Positions 55,311 through 64,000 are shown, counted from the first letter of the stretch. The stretch: 64,000 bases of DNA from Pyrodictiaceae archaeon (GCA_015521735.1 WANQ01000003.1:98742-162741); one strand, 5' to 3'. The notes: generated by a model not told the origin, from the sequence alone. Numbers and translations are program-made.

Positions 55311-56570
55311 ATGGAGCTTAAAGCTAGTTTAAGGCTTGTGGAGAGAATTGTTGCTAGACTACTAGGTTTAAGTAGGTATAGGTTAGATGCTAAACTAGCA
55401 CTACTAGTAGCAGTAGTTTTAGCATCAATACCTGTAACAATCATTCTAGTTGACAGGAGTATTTACCCATTCATAGCTTTAACTCAAGTACTAGTACTAT
55501 TAACTCCTCTAGCCGTTAAAGTAGTAGTGGATAAAGTACATGTAGGCGTGTTCATCGAGTCTAGGATAGGCGTTGAAGGTCTAGGTTCACAGCTAATAAT
55601 GAAGCTAGCTAATGAATCAACTATACCTGTAAGAATAGTAGCCAAGTTAGATGGGCACGAGTACTTGGAGTTTAAGCCTAAGGAAGCTGAAATAGTAGTA
55701 GAGCCTAAGACTAGTAGGCATGTATACTATAGGGTTTATGGGCCAGTAGGTAGGCATAAGCTACCACCACTTAAACTGTACGTGGCTTCTGGGTTAGGCT
55801 TAGTGTACAAGAAGGTTACCAGTAATGGAGTTGAAGTAAGGTTTAGGCCACGTATAGATCTCGTAAGATTAAGCTTGAAGGCATCTACAGAATACTATGA
55901 GCCAGGTACAGGGTTTAGAAGCATACTACGTGGTCTAGGCTACGATTTCCAGGGACTAAGAGAGTATGTTTACGGTGATCCAGTAAAACTAGTTGACTGG
56001 AAAAGTACTGCAAGGCTAAGAAAACTACTAGTTAAGGAGTTCTCAGTAGAAACTGGTCAATCAATAGCAATAGCTTTATTCATTGATGATAAAGACTTTG
56101 ACACAAGCTTCTATAGCATGATTGCTCGAACAATATCAACTCTATCCCATACACTAATTCTTCGCGGAGCTTCTCTATCACTACTAGTAGCCTCCCCTAA
56201 TCACGTAGACTACGTCATGGATGTTAAAGGCTTAAAACAATTCCATAGAATACTAGACCTATTCGCCAACGTCCCATGGACTAAAGGTAGTATACCCTTA
56301 AATAAGGCCCTCAACAAGCTCTACGCAATCATTCTAGGTGGAAGTACTAAGCCTAGACTAACCCTAATATTTACTCCATACACATGCAACATAGTGTCTA
56401 GGCTAGTAGAGTTCATTGAGAAAGCATTATTTGAGTTACCTAGAGTAAGAATACTAGTACCCACTAAGTGCATGGATGAATTAGAGGTGCTTAGTAAGAG
56501 GTTACCCTTAACAAGTTACCAAGACCTAAAAGACTATACAAGCATTGTTAGGGGTGTGCTTGGAGTTTGA
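55311..56570 (+). CDS. DUF58 protein (vWA-like)
   Basis: A 419-residue protein with two membrane segments near the N-terminus (about 28-46 and 50-70), an extracytoplasmic-type beta domain, and a DUF58 block with REYVYGDPVKLVDWKSTARLRKLLVKEF near residue 215, leading to a vWA-like domain (AIALFIDDKDF). DUF58 proteins are usual partners of MoxR AAA ATPases. ATG overlaps with the next gene by 4 bases, forming an operon with two membrane proteins. Confidence 0.85.
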   Translation: MELKASLRLVERIVARLLGLSRYRLDAKLALLVAVVLASIPVTIILVDRSIYPFIALTQVLVLLTPLAVKVVVDKVHVGVFIESRIGVEGLGSQLIMKLANESTIPVRIVAKLDGHEYLEFKPKEAEIVVEPKTSRHVYYRVYGPVGRHKLPPLKLYVASGLGLVYKKVTSNGVEVRFRPRIDLVRLSLKASTEYYEPGTGFRSILRGLGYDFQGLREYVYGDPVKLVDWKSTARLRKLLVKEFSVETGQSIAIALFIDDKDFDTSFYSMIARTISTLSHTLILRGASLSLLVASPNHVDYVMDVKGLKQFHRILDLFANVPWTKGSIPLNKALNKLYAIILGGSTKPRLTLIFTPYTCNIVSRLVEFIEKALFELPRVRILVPTKCMDELEVLSKRLPLTSYQDLKDYTSIVRGVLGV

Positions 56571-57556
56571 ATAAAAGGATTACTTTAACTAGTAGGATTA
56601 TACCTCCACTACTATTATCATCTAGTGCATACATTGTCTTAAGCTCCTATAGGCTAGCTCCAATACCATTATATTTCGTAGCAGTCTTAGTACTCAGCTT
56701 CACGCTCATAGCATTGTCTATTAGGATTGTGTTAAGGGAGAAAACTGGTCTAGTTGATCCAGCAATTATTGCTTTAGTGATAGTAATGCTAGGTGTTATA
56801 GGGCTTCTTGACTGGTACATAACCTTTACACTACTACTAGCTCTCATACTCTCATTAGTAGACTTATCATACATATATGTTGATGGCTTAGCTAAGTCTA
56901 TTAAATCAAATATACACTTAATAGTGTTAACAATACTATATGCCTCTATAACTGTGGTAGTGTTAAGGCTAGACTTCATAGTATTTCTTGCAGAGTTAAC
57001 AGGCATTAACCCATTGAGAATGTTTACTTCACTTATAGTAATGCCTAAGTTAATGTACCTAGCAGTATCATTAGTATTGGGCTTAGCAGTTATAGTGGTA
57101 TTAAACTCGGTTTTAGGCCTAATAGAGAAGCCATACAATATGTTATCGGGTTTACAGTCTAGTCTTGTAGATGAGCTTAAGGGTATGGGTTTGCAATCAG
57201 TGTGTATTGAAATACTTGTTTTCACAGAGTCTCTCGTAGTCTATCCAGTAATAGTGTACTTATTAGTAGAGTTGAAAATACCCTTAGAGATAACGTATAT
57301 AGCTGGCATAGTGGTATCGTTTATTGCATGGTTTTTCAGTAGAAAACTATTGTATATTCTCTTAGATCCTTTAAGGCTTGTTGGGTTAAGAAGTCTTATT
57401 TGGCTATGGTTTGTAGTGCTACTACTAGTTTTAGCTTACTACTCGTTTACTGTTACTGGTGTTTGGGAGGCAACGCTATTTAATAAGGTGTATAGAGGAG
57501 TCTTAGACTTGGAGATTAATTCTCTAAGAACAATAGTAGAGCTCTTATGGGGCTAG
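56567..57556 (+). CDS. Polytopic membrane protein of the DUF58 operon
   Basis: A 329-residue protein with about nine membrane segments and short loops. No enzymatic motif is seen. The start at 56567 overlaps the DUF58 stop by 4 bases, and the end overlaps the next gene by 10 bases. Position suggests it is part of the membrane complex that MoxR and DUF58 proteins assemble, but no family could be named. Confidence 0.65.
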   Translation: MNKRITLTSRIIPPLLLSSSAYIVLSSYRLAPIPLYFVAVLVLSFTLIALSIRIVLREKTGLVDPAIIALVIVMLGVIGLLDWYITFTLLLALILSLVDLSYIYVDGLAKSIKSNIHLIVLTILYASITVVVLRLDFIVFLAELTGINPLRMFTSLIVMPKLMYLAVSLVLGLAVIVVLNSVLGLIEKPYNMLSGLQSSLVDELKGMGLQSVCIEILVFTESLVVYPVIVYLLVELKIPLEITYIAGIVVSFIAWFFSRKLLYILLDPLRLVGLRSLIWLWFVVLLLVLAYYSFTVTGVWEATLFNKVYRGVLDLEINSLRTIVELLWG

Positions 57557-57801
57557 CCTCCTTGACGTTAAGGTCTTCGAGTAGGGTATTGCTTGGTTTA
57601 GGTGTATTCCTAGTTATTGTTTCACTATACTTTTTCTCCAATAGCGTATTCCTTGTATCAGCAGGTGATGTGGCAGCAGGCTTGTTATCTGCTTTAATAG
57701 GCTTTGCTCTACTAGCTACTAGTACTACGATGATAAAATTGTGGAGTCTTATGAAGATGAAGGAGGAAAAAGGTGAAGTTACTTCATCCTCCTCTTCCTA
57801 A
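57547..57801 (+). CDS. Small two-helix membrane protein
   Basis: An 84-residue protein with two membrane segments (about 15-33 and 38-58) and a charged C-terminal tail (KLWSLMKMKEEKGEVTS). It is the last gene of the DUF58 operon, starting within the preceding gene. Its end overlaps the stop of the convergent Lon-like gene by 23 bases. Unknown function. Confidence 0.6.
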   Translation: MGLASLTLRSSSRVLLGLGVFLVIVSLYFFSNSVFLVSAGDVAAGLLSALIGFALLATSTTMIKLWSLMKMKEEKGEVTSSSSS

Positions 57802-59947
57802 TCTCTAGTGCTAATCCTACTACTATTATACCTAGTGCTAGCCCAACTAGTAGTTCTAGTATAAGGTATCCTAAGTAATCCGATACAGGCATGGTTGTCT
57901 GAGTTATTGTTACCCATCCAACTCTAACTATGGTTTGAGTTTTTGTTGTTGTTACTGTTTTCTCAATAGTTGCTGTTGTTGTATGTGTTGTAGTAGTAAT
58001 AGCTGTAGTCGTCGTTGTTGTTGTAGCTGTTGTTGTTACTGTCTTCTCAACTGTATGTGTTACGTTTACATAAGCTGTTGTCGTAGTAGTTGTTGTTACT
58101 GTTTCTCTATGTGTCACGATTATTGTCGGTAATGCTGTTAGTGTAGCAGTAATGTTTGGTCTTGGAATACTTGCCTCTATTAACGCTTTAAGTACTTGTG
58201 CGTGTAGTGAAGCAAGCATGTAGTAATATATTGTTGTAGCCCAGTCTTCTTCAACATTCTTACGTTCTTCAGCTAATTCTACATAATTCAACGATATAAG
58301 CGGTAGTGCTCCTATATTATAGGCATCTCTTATAGATGCTTTAGTCTCCCTTTCAACTACTTGTACTACGCCACCAATACCTGTCCTAAATAATTCATGT
58401 ATTGCTACAACACTTGAAGCTACAGCATGTATTGAAGCAGCTATTGTTCCATAAGTATCGTTGCTAGAGTAAGCGTTCATGGCAAGCTCTACGTTTAGTA
58501 CTGCTTCATCATAGCTTGGTGGTTTAGCACCTACATCTCCTACTAGGGTGTCTAGGTAGCTAAAACTACTCTTAGCCATTGCTAGTAGGCTTTCAGCTAT
58601 ACTGTAAACTGCGTTAGGATTAATTACGGGTGTATCAATTCTAGAAATCATTAGCCATTGCTTAGCGCTATCAGCTCTAGCTTTAGCATAAACCAGCATA
58701 TAGACTAATTTATCCAGATCGCTCCAACTAGTAACACCTTTTTTAAGAAGATCTATTGATTCATTAAATACTGCTTGAGCTAAATAATACCTGTATCTAG
58801 CAGCTATTAATGCTTCTAATTCAGAGAATGTTTTAGCTTCACCCTCCATAACTACTGTTCTAACTGCTCTAAGAGTACTATTGACCTCAGAGACTAGTTG
58901 TGGTAATCTCGAGTTGTCTAAATACACTCTAGCATACTCGTATGCTACGAGAGCTTCAATATAGCTTGTAAAAGCATAACTAGCTGACTCATAGTAAGCT
59001 TCTGATATTTGTGCTGTAGTAGCAAGCTTAGCGTACGTTATAGATTTGTTAAGATGTTTTTCAATAATGTACTTTATAGGGTAAGGTATTTTCTCGGATA
59101 ATTCTAATGCATCCTTTCTAACGTTATCACTTTTGGTGAGATAGTCTCTAATCCAGCTGATAACTATATTAACTGCTTCTTTTGGTAGCTCAGGAAGGGT
59201 TATATTAGCTGGTAAGCTAATATTCATTCCCGTGAAATAATAGAATGCTTCACGTACACTTGCAACTTCTATAACAGTTACGTTTAACTGCTTACCTAGT
59301 TCAACTATATCTACTGGTACATATTCTGTTCTAACAAGGTATCCTCCAGGTATAGGCTCCTTTACAATCTTTCTAACATATACTATTCTCTGACCAATAG
59401 GTATTAAGAAGACCTTGATGCCATTAGCAGCAGCAGCTTTAAGCTTAGCTGGTATACCGCCTACAGGACCTATACTTCCATCTGGGCATATCATTCCAGT
59501 CATCATTACATCTGGTTTAAGTGATTGATTTAGGAATAAGCTTAGAAATGCAACAGTTATAGCGCCTCCAGCACTAGGCCCACCAATTATTAGACTACGG
59601 CTCATCATTTTAACAAAGTAGTCATAGCTGTTAAAGTTCTTACCAGCAATAGTAGCTGCTATTAAAGCAGCTATCCTAGCAGTAGCTTGGGTATCCAGTT
59701 GAGTTAATGGTTCAGCACTAAAGTACACAGTACCAGTACCAGGATAAGCTATTGAGACGTAGACGTCTGCTACAACACCACCTGCTTCTTCTCCACCAAT
59801 AGTTGTTACAGCTGGTACTCTAATATGAGTAGTTTTAACCCATATATACGATGTTGTTACTTGAGTTAGGGCTAGTATACTAGTACTAGGTAGTATTGTG
59901 AGAAATAGTACTATGAATGCTAAGACTTTATTCATGGCAACCCCCAC
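57779..59947 (-). CDS. Membrane-anchored Lon-like (S16) protease with Thr-rich stalk
   Basis: A 722-residue secreted S16 peptidase without an ATPase domain. A signal peptide (about 8-27) precedes the Lon protease domain. The catalytic Ser is S125 in GGPSAGGA and the Lys is K168 in PVGGIPAKLKAA. Then come a long helical domain, a low-complexity stalk of TTT and THT repeats (about 630-690) and a C-terminal membrane anchor (about 697-717) ending EIRKRRMK. The active site would therefore face outside. Similar archaeal proteins exist; substrates are unknown. ATG start or the ATG four codons later. Confidence 0.88.
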   Translation of the reverse strand: MGVAMNKVLAFIVLFLTILPSTSILALTQVTTSYIWVKTTHIRVPAVTTIGGEEAGGVVADVYVSIAYPGTGTVYFSAEPLTQLDTQATARIAALIAATIAGKNFNSYDYFVKMMSRSLIIGGPSAGGAITVAFLSLFLNQSLKPDVMMTGMICPDGSIGPVGGIPAKLKAAAANGIKVFLIPIGQRIVYVRKIVKEPIPGGYLVRTEYVPVDIVELGKQLNVTVIEVASVREAFYYFTGMNISLPANITLPELPKEAVNIVISWIRDYLTKSDNVRKDALELSEKIPYPIKYIIEKHLNKSITYAKLATTAQISEAYYESASYAFTSYIEALVAYEYARVYLDNSRLPQLVSEVNSTLRAVRTVVMEGEAKTFSELEALIAARYRYYLAQAVFNESIDLLKKGVTSWSDLDKLVYMLVYAKARADSAKQWLMISRIDTPVINPNAVYSIAESLLAMAKSSFSYLDTLVGDVGAKPPSYDEAVLNVELAMNAYSSNDTYGTIAASIHAVASSVVAIHELFRTGIGGVVQVVERETKASIRDAYNIGALPLISLNYVELAEERKNVEEDWATTIYYYMLASLHAQVLKALIEASIPRPNITATLTALPTIIVTHRETVTTTTTTTAYVNVTHTVEKTVTTTATTTTTTTAITTTTHTTTATIEKTVTTTKTQTIVRVGWVTITQTTMPVSDYLGYLILELLVGLALGIIVVGLALEIRKRRMK

Positions 59948-60047
59948 ATGATATCTTCCACTATACTCTTAACCCATCCTCTACACATCGTATAATATAA
60001 AACCTCCCTTAATACAGCATCAAATAAATAAGTATAGTCTACTATGT

Positions 60048-60797
60048 GTGGTACTGGGTAAAACGTTGTACTCGCTAATGTCAATACTACTTGTAATTGT
60101 GGTACTAGTCTATGTTTTAGCGTTGATTATGGCTTCAGAGTACACTAGGTCTAGGCTAAAATTATCACCGTATTTTACGAGAAGAATAATACACCTCTTA
60201 GCTGGTGACTCAATAGTAGTTCTACCTCTCTTTGATTCACCAGTATACCCTATAATGCTAACAGTAATCCTTGCATTAATGGTTGTAGTAGGGCTTAGTA
60301 GGCCTAATAACCCGTTTTCTAGAACCATGGTTATATCCGAGTATGATAAAATACATGTTTACGGGCCATTATACTACATATTAGCTATCATGGTGCTTGT
60401 CATAGTATTCTATGGTAAGCCTGAAATAGTTATAGCGTCAACAATGATAATGGCTTGGGGTGATGGCTTCGCGTCACTTATACCTAAACTTGTTAGTAGA
60501 CCACACATGGTTTTTGATAAGGGGCCTAGGTATCGTAAAAGCATTGAGGGCTTTACGGCTATGATAGTGTTCGGGTTTATAGGGTCGATTCTAGGTTTAT
60601 GGCTAAGCAATATCATAGCAGGGCTAAGAGTAAGTATTCTAGGCTTCATGCCAGTATTATTGGTGGCATGTGTTGTTGCTGGATTAGTAGAGCTATTAAG
60701 TGTAGGTGTGCTCGCTGGTTTTGATAACTTTACTGTGCCTTTTGCTTCAGCTATTATAATCTATTTCTTGGAGAAGGTGCTTGGTTTTATCCAGTAA
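60048..60797 (+). CDS. Dolichol/phytol kinase-like membrane protein (CTP-dependent)
   Basis: A 249-residue protein with about six to seven membrane segments and the SEC59/DGK1/VTE5 block: RRIIHLLAGDSIV near residue 47, MAWGDGFASLIPK (about 142-154) and KSIEGFTAMIVFGFIGS, ending FDNFTVPFASAI. This family phosphorylates isoprenoid alcohols with CTP. Expected substrate in archaea: geranylgeraniol or dolichol, by inference. It is followed by a DUF92 gene 117 bases downstream in the same orientation. Confidence 0.82.
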   Translation: MVLGKTLYSLMSILLVIVVLVYVLALIMASEYTRSRLKLSPYFTRRIIHLLAGDSIVVLPLFDSPVYPIMLTVILALMVVVGLSRPNNPFSRTMVISEYDKIHVYGPLYYILAIMVLVIVFYGKPEIVIASTMIMAWGDGFASLIPKLVSRPHMVFDKGPRYRKSIEGFTAMIVFGFIGSILGLWLSNIIAGLRVSILGFMPVLLVACVVAGLVELLSVGVLAGFDNFTVPFASAIIIYFLEKVLGFIQ

Positions 60798-60914
60798 TAT
60801 TACCTCATGGAAACCTTAATACTGGTTCCTCAGATACCTTAAATAAGGACTCCGAACTAGTTTGGTGGAGAAGGAGTTTAGCTAGAGACCCATATTTGAA
60901 TAGAGGTATGTTAC

Positions 60915-61739
60915 GTGACGTTTCCAGTACTAGTAGACTATGCATTAAGAGTGCTAGTAGTACTGGTGTTCGGTATAGTATCGTTGAGGAAAAAGCTTGT
61001 GGACTTAACGGGGTTTATGGCAGGACTTGTTGTAGGGTTAAGTGTTATCTTTCTTGGTGGGTGGAACTGGTTTATCGTGCTACTATTATTTCATTTGGTA
61101 GCAGGAGTTGCTACTAAGTGGAAGTACGAGTATAAGCGTAGGCTAGGTGTAGCTGAGGAGAAGGGTGGTGCTAGGGGTTGGCGTAATGTTCTAGCTAATG
61201 GGCTTTTAGCATCAATCACTGTGTCTCTTGAAAAAATCTTTGGTGGACAGGTATGGGCTTACGCTTATCTTGCATCAGTTTCTACTGCTATGGGTGATAC
61301 TCTTGCTACAGAACTAGGACTACTTAGCCCAAGTAAGCCTAGACTCATAACTAGGCCTTGGATAAGAGTAGAACCTGGTACTTCTGGTGGAGTCAGTTTA
61401 CTAGGGTATCTTGCAACTATTCTAGCAGGACTCATAGTAGGGTTTTCAGGATACCTACTAGGAGTAGTACCTTATGAGAATAACCAAGACGTATTAACCA
61501 CGGTATTCATAGTTACTACTTCAACACTTGTAGGCGTAACAGTTGATAGTATACTAGGTGCTACAATACAAGCACAGTATCGTTGTACTGTATGTGGTAA
61601 GCTTACTGAAAAGCCCATACACTGTGGTAGAAGAGCAATACTTGTTAGGGGGTTTAAGGTTATCGACAACCATGTGGTAAATATTATTGGTATAGGTAGT
61701 GGAGTTCTATCAGCACTAATACTATCATTAATAGCCTAG
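60915..61739 (+). CDS. DUF92 family membrane protein (prenyl phosphate kinase VTE6-like)
   Basis: A 274-residue DUF92 protein with six to seven membrane segments. The diagnostic DTLATELGLLSPSKPRLI segment (shown in part), preceded by STAMG, is present, and EPGTSGGVSLLG follows. A zinc-ribbon-like insertion (CTVCGKLTEKPIHCG) lies near residue 225. The plant relative VTE6 makes prenyl diphosphates from prenyl phosphates. With the kinase-like gene just upstream, a two-step geranylgeraniol to GGPP salvage route is plausible. Start GTG at 60915. Confidence 0.85.
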   Translation: MTFPVLVDYALRVLVVLVFGIVSLRKKLVDLTGFMAGLVVGLSVIFLGGWNWFIVLLLFHLVAGVATKWKYEYKRRLGVAEEKGGARGWRNVLANGLLASITVSLEKIFGGQVWAYAYLASVSTAMGDTLATELGLLSPSKPRLITRPWIRVEPGTSGGVSLLGYLATILAGLIVGFSGYLLGVVPYENNQDVLTTVFIVTTSTLVGVTVDSILGATIQAQYRCTVCGKLTEKPIHCGRRAILVRGFKVIDNHVVNIIGIGSGVLSALILSLIA

Positions 61740-61742
61740 GCT

Positions 61743-62054
61743 TTAAGTATACTGTGCTGTTCGTTCACTTGCTTTAAGCTGTGCAACTATTTCATCTAAT
61801 CCCAAGCCACTATTAACTAGTTCAACAACCTTAGACCTTTCATCTACACCTAGCTTACGGTTAAGTAATCGTTCAACTTCATCAATTAGTAGTAGTGGTA
61901 TGTAGTTATCTAGGACTTTTTCTAGGAGTTTCGGTATTGCTTGTGAAAGATTAGCTACGGCTTGTGAGAGATCCCTTATAGTCTTTACAATGTCATCACT
62001 TGACTCGTCTCGTTTATCTTCTTGATAAAACTCTGTACTCTTATCCACTGACAT
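61743..62054 (-). CDS. Hypothetical small protein
   Basis: A 103-residue helical protein from the ATG at 62054; the frame opens at 62084. An acidic N-terminal tail (STEFYQEDKRDESSDD) is followed by helices with LSQAVANLSQAIPKLL and a C-terminal helix-turn-helix-like part (RKLGVDERSKVVELVNSGL). No family recognised. It is convergent with the DUF92 gene and divergent from the next DUF4129 gene. Confidence 0.6.
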   Translation of the reverse strand: MSVDKSTEFYQEDKRDESSDDIVKTIRDLSQAVANLSQAIPKLLEKVLDNYIPLLLIDEVERLLNRKLGVDERSKVVELVNSGLGLDEIVAQLKASERTAQYT

Positions 62055-62194
62055 GAACTTAACACCCATACAGTCTAGGTTCACTTATTGAGGCCCTTAA
62101 AACGTCTACACCAAATAAACACTAGGCTTATACATGAATTCTATGAAGCCTTAATTATCTTAGTTAAACTAGTTTTATATCTGAGTGAAGAAGA

Positions 62195-63040
62195 GTGCAG
62201 TTAGGGATTGTAGCCTACATTATTGTACTAGTAGTATTACTTAGTATGGTATACTATGTTGTTCAACTATACGGGTTTAGTAACATAGAATATGTGGTAG
62301 AGAAATCACCGCCCATAACACTCTATAAGCCGAAACCCGCTATTACTATGCCATCAAGTAAAACAATTGTAGCTAGAACTAGTAATGTTGAAGACACTAC
62401 TAATACCGTGACAACTACTTTTGGAGAAGTAGCTCCTAGGCCTAGGATTAATAACTGGTTGAAGATCATAGGTAGGGTTTTAGCGCTAATAGTTTCAGCT
62501 ATAGCTAGCATAATAGAATACTTGTTCAATTTAACAGTCATTAAGATACCTATGCCTAAGATAGGAGTTTACGAGGAAGCTAACGTTAGTGTAAGGGTAG
62601 GTGTAGGATCTTTAATCTACTCTATAGTAGTCATAGGAGCTATTGTTACAGTTATCACCATAGTAGCCTACTTAGTCTATAAGAGAAAGCATAGATTAAC
62701 TTACCCGTTAACCCCCTTATACAGGAAGTCCACTGTAACGGTAACTCCTAAGGATAGAAGTACTAGTAAACAGTCCATTAAGGCTAATAGCTTAGAGGAA
62801 CTACTACTAAGAGTATTCAAGAGACTAGTTGAGTATGGGAAAAACAGGCTTGGATTAAATGAATCAGTTACTCCACGTGAACTAGCCTTAAAACTAGATG
62901 AGACTGGGCTAGGAGACGATGTATGGGTTATTGAGGCTGCTATTGAGGAGCTTAGATACGGTGGTAGGAGTCCCAACTGGCTTAGCCTAAGTGATGCTCT
63001 TAGTGTAGCTAGAAGAATCGAGGAGAAGATAAATGATTGA
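62195..63040 (+). CDS. Membrane protein with C-terminal DUF4129 domain
   Basis: A 281-residue protein with an N-terminal signal-anchor (about 4-24), a Ser/Thr-rich extracytoplasmic part, a hydrophobic segment near 91-115, another membrane segment near 143-165 and a cytoplasmic DUF4129 tail with NESVTPRELALKL and ELRYGG (the TPRE-type signature). It is a second DUF4129 paralogue, adjacent to MoxR, with GTG start and an 8-base overlap with the next gene. Confidence 0.75.
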   Translation: MQLGIVAYIIVLVVLLSMVYYVVQLYGFSNIEYVVEKSPPITLYKPKPAITMPSSKTIVARTSNVEDTTNTVTTTFGEVAPRPRINNWLKIIGRVLALIVSAIASIIEYLFNLTVIKIPMPKIGVYEEANVSVRVGVGSLIYSIVVIGAIVTVITIVAYLVYKRKHRLTYPLTPLYRKSTVTVTPKDRSTSKQSIKANSLEELLLRVFKRLVEYGKNRLGLNESVTPRELALKLDETGLGDDVWVIEAAIEELRYGGRSPNWLSLSDALSVARRIEEKIND

Positions 63041-63554
63041 GCCCTTAGCCTTACTCATAATAGTATTCATTGTGTCAATTATAGTACTGTATAGGTATGG
63101 TATAAGGCTCTTAGACTACTGTTGTATTGACCACAAGTATGGTAGATCACAGTCATTGAGTATAAGTGAGGTTTTCCGGCCTCCGAAATGGAGTAGTGTT
63201 CTAGCTTCAAGGATAGCTTATATTGATGATGAAGTATTGTTGTTTGTATCAGATATTATCAGAGCTATAGGAGAGAAACTTGCATTGAATTATGGGGTAA
63301 ATCCTTTTGAAGGATCTCTTGGAGTACCTCAAAGAGTTAAAGCCGTTTTAAAATTGCTGAAGTACTATATGGACTCTAATGGTTTTGGGAAAACGCTATT
63401 ATTTATTAAAACGTGTATTAAGATTAAAGTGTATAGGATGATGCTTTACAGGTTACGTAGACATAACGTTGTTAAGTTCAGGGTTTTAGCGAATAAGCTG
63501 TATAGAGAGTTAAGGTTGCTTGAAAAACTAGTAGTGCAGCGGTATAGGGGGTAA
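63033..63554 (+). CDS. Membrane-anchored hypothetical protein of the MoxR operon
   Basis: A 173-residue protein with one N-terminal membrane segment (about 5-24) and a basic, helical cytoplasmic part (YMDSNGFGKTLLFIKTCIKIKVYRM, shown in part). Its TAA overlaps the first base of the MoxR ATG, so the two are translationally coupled. Family not recognised. Confidence 0.65.
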   Translation: MIEPLALLIIVFIVSIIVLYRYGIRLLDYCCIDHKYGRSQSLSISEVFRPPKWSSVLASRIAYIDDEVLLFVSDIIRAIGEKLALNYGVNPFEGSLGVPQRVKAVLKLLKYYMDSNGFGKTLLFIKTCIKIKVYRMMLYRLRRHNVVKFRVLANKLYRELRLLEKLVVQRYRG

Positions 63555-64000
63555 TGGTTGTGGAGCCACGTGATGTGTACACTATAGCTGAGGAGTTGAA
63601 GAGTCAGGTTTCAAGAGTAGTTGTAGGTAAGGATCATGTAGTAGACCTATTATTCGTAGCACTACTCGTGGAAGGCCACGTACTTCTTGAAGGCGTACCT
63701 GGTGTTGCTAAAACATATCTTGCACGATCATTTGCACAAGCACTTGGCTTAGAATTCAAACGTGTACAGTTGACTCCGGACCTACTTCCAAGCGATATTA
63801 TTGGCGCTAAAGTATACAATTACAAGAAAATGGACTTTGAGTTTAAGCCAGGCCCTGTTTTTACTAATGTTTTGCTTGCTGATGAGTTGAATCGTACTCC
63901 TCCTCGTACTCAGGCAGCGTTACTAGAAGCTATGCAGGAAAAACAAGTAACAGTAGACGGAATAACATACAAACTACCAAAACCATTCATAGTAATAGCA
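63554..64000 (+). CDS. MoxR-family AAA ATPase (runs off the window)
   Basis: Only the first 149 codons are inside the window and the frame stays open to base 64000. Walker A is GVPGVAKT near residue 57, Walker B LLADELNRTPP (about 109-119) and the MoxR-specific PSDIIGAKVYN lies between; sensor-region AALLEAMQEKQVT follows. MoxR ATPases act as chaperones for DUF58/vWA partners. The ATG at 63554 overlaps the previous TAA by one base; a GTG two codons later is an alternative. The partner DUF58 gene lies about 7 kb upstream. Confidence 0.93.
   Translation, partial: MVVEPRDVYTIAEELKSQVSRVVVGKDHVVDLLFVALLVEGHVLLEGVPGVAKTYLARSFAQALGLEFKRVQLTPDLLPSDIIGAKVYNYKKMDFEFKPGPVFTNVLLADELNRTPPRTQAALLEAMQEKQVTVDGITYKLPKPFIVIA

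Noticed and set aside
57935..58110. A repetitive TTG/GTT-type tract that looked like a microsatellite or a Cys-rich ORF on the plus strand.
   Set aside because: It is the low-complexity threonine stalk of the Lon-like protease read on the opposite strand.

Overview
This AT-rich window comes from a hyperthermophilic crenarchaeon (Thermoproteota), most likely a member of the Desulfurococcales or a close relative. The evidence is the gene set: RIO2 kinase, DUF460 protein, archaeal-type S-adenosylmethionine synthetase, Sm-like protein, NucS, RqcH, ribosomal protein L35Ae, ATP-dependent DNA ligase, deoxyhypusine synthase, mevalonate kinase and class II LysRS. TATA-like boxes sit about 26 bases before many starts, and GTG and TTG starts are frequent. 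I do not assign a species. No tRNA, rRNA, CRISPR array, transposase or replication origin was found.

Layout. 1-8 kb holds informational and housekeeping genes (RIO2, DUF460, SAM synthetase, SmAP, a methyltransferase, NucS, an MBL-fold protein and a SPOUT-like protein), followed by RqcH at 8.3-10.3 kb. 10.3-14.3 kb is a run of five adjacent genes made almost only of CBS domains, about 18 domains in all. 14.5-15.7 kb has Mut7-C and AMMECR1 proteins. 15.8-19.8 kb is a sparse accessory stretch with a membrane receptor-like protein kinase and a 5'-damaged secreted-protein ORF. 20-28 kb has L35Ae, DNA ligase, a MntA/HepT-type toxin-antitoxin pair, an ECF cobalt/nickel transporter (CbiMNQO type), AK6 and the alpha subunit of ADP-forming acyl-CoA synthetase. 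29-33 kb is a minus-strand amino-acid metabolism group: a diaminopentanoate-dehydrogenase-like enzyme, a gamma-glutamyltransferase homologue and a class III aminotransferase. 34-41 kb has an ABC exporter, an FAD-synthase-like protein, deoxyhypusine synthase and a two-gene SufBC system. 41-49 kb has mevalonate kinase, a PRTase regulator, a radical SAM protein, LysRS and a hydrogenase maturation protease. 51-64 kb carries two separated parts of a MoxR/DUF58/DUF4129-type membrane system. Between them lie a nucleoside phosphorylase, a membrane-anchored Lon-like protease, and two putative prenol/prenyl-phosphate kinases that could form a geranylgeraniol salvage pathway.

The strongest unlisted signals are short GC-rich islands between genes, which I read as structured RNAs. 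At 50.45-50.76 kb on the minus strand there is a convincing box H/ACA pseudouridine guide, whose pocket matches the archaeal 23S rRNA segment around E. coli position 2593. Just downstream is a roughly 160-nt RNA with several kink-turn-like motifs and an 11-nt match to a universally conserved 23S segment. Further candidates are a kink-turn hairpin RNA at 7840 (plus strand) and a box C/D-like RNA at 41.3 kb (minus strand). Each has a TATA-like element roughly 26 bases upstream of its predicted 5' end.
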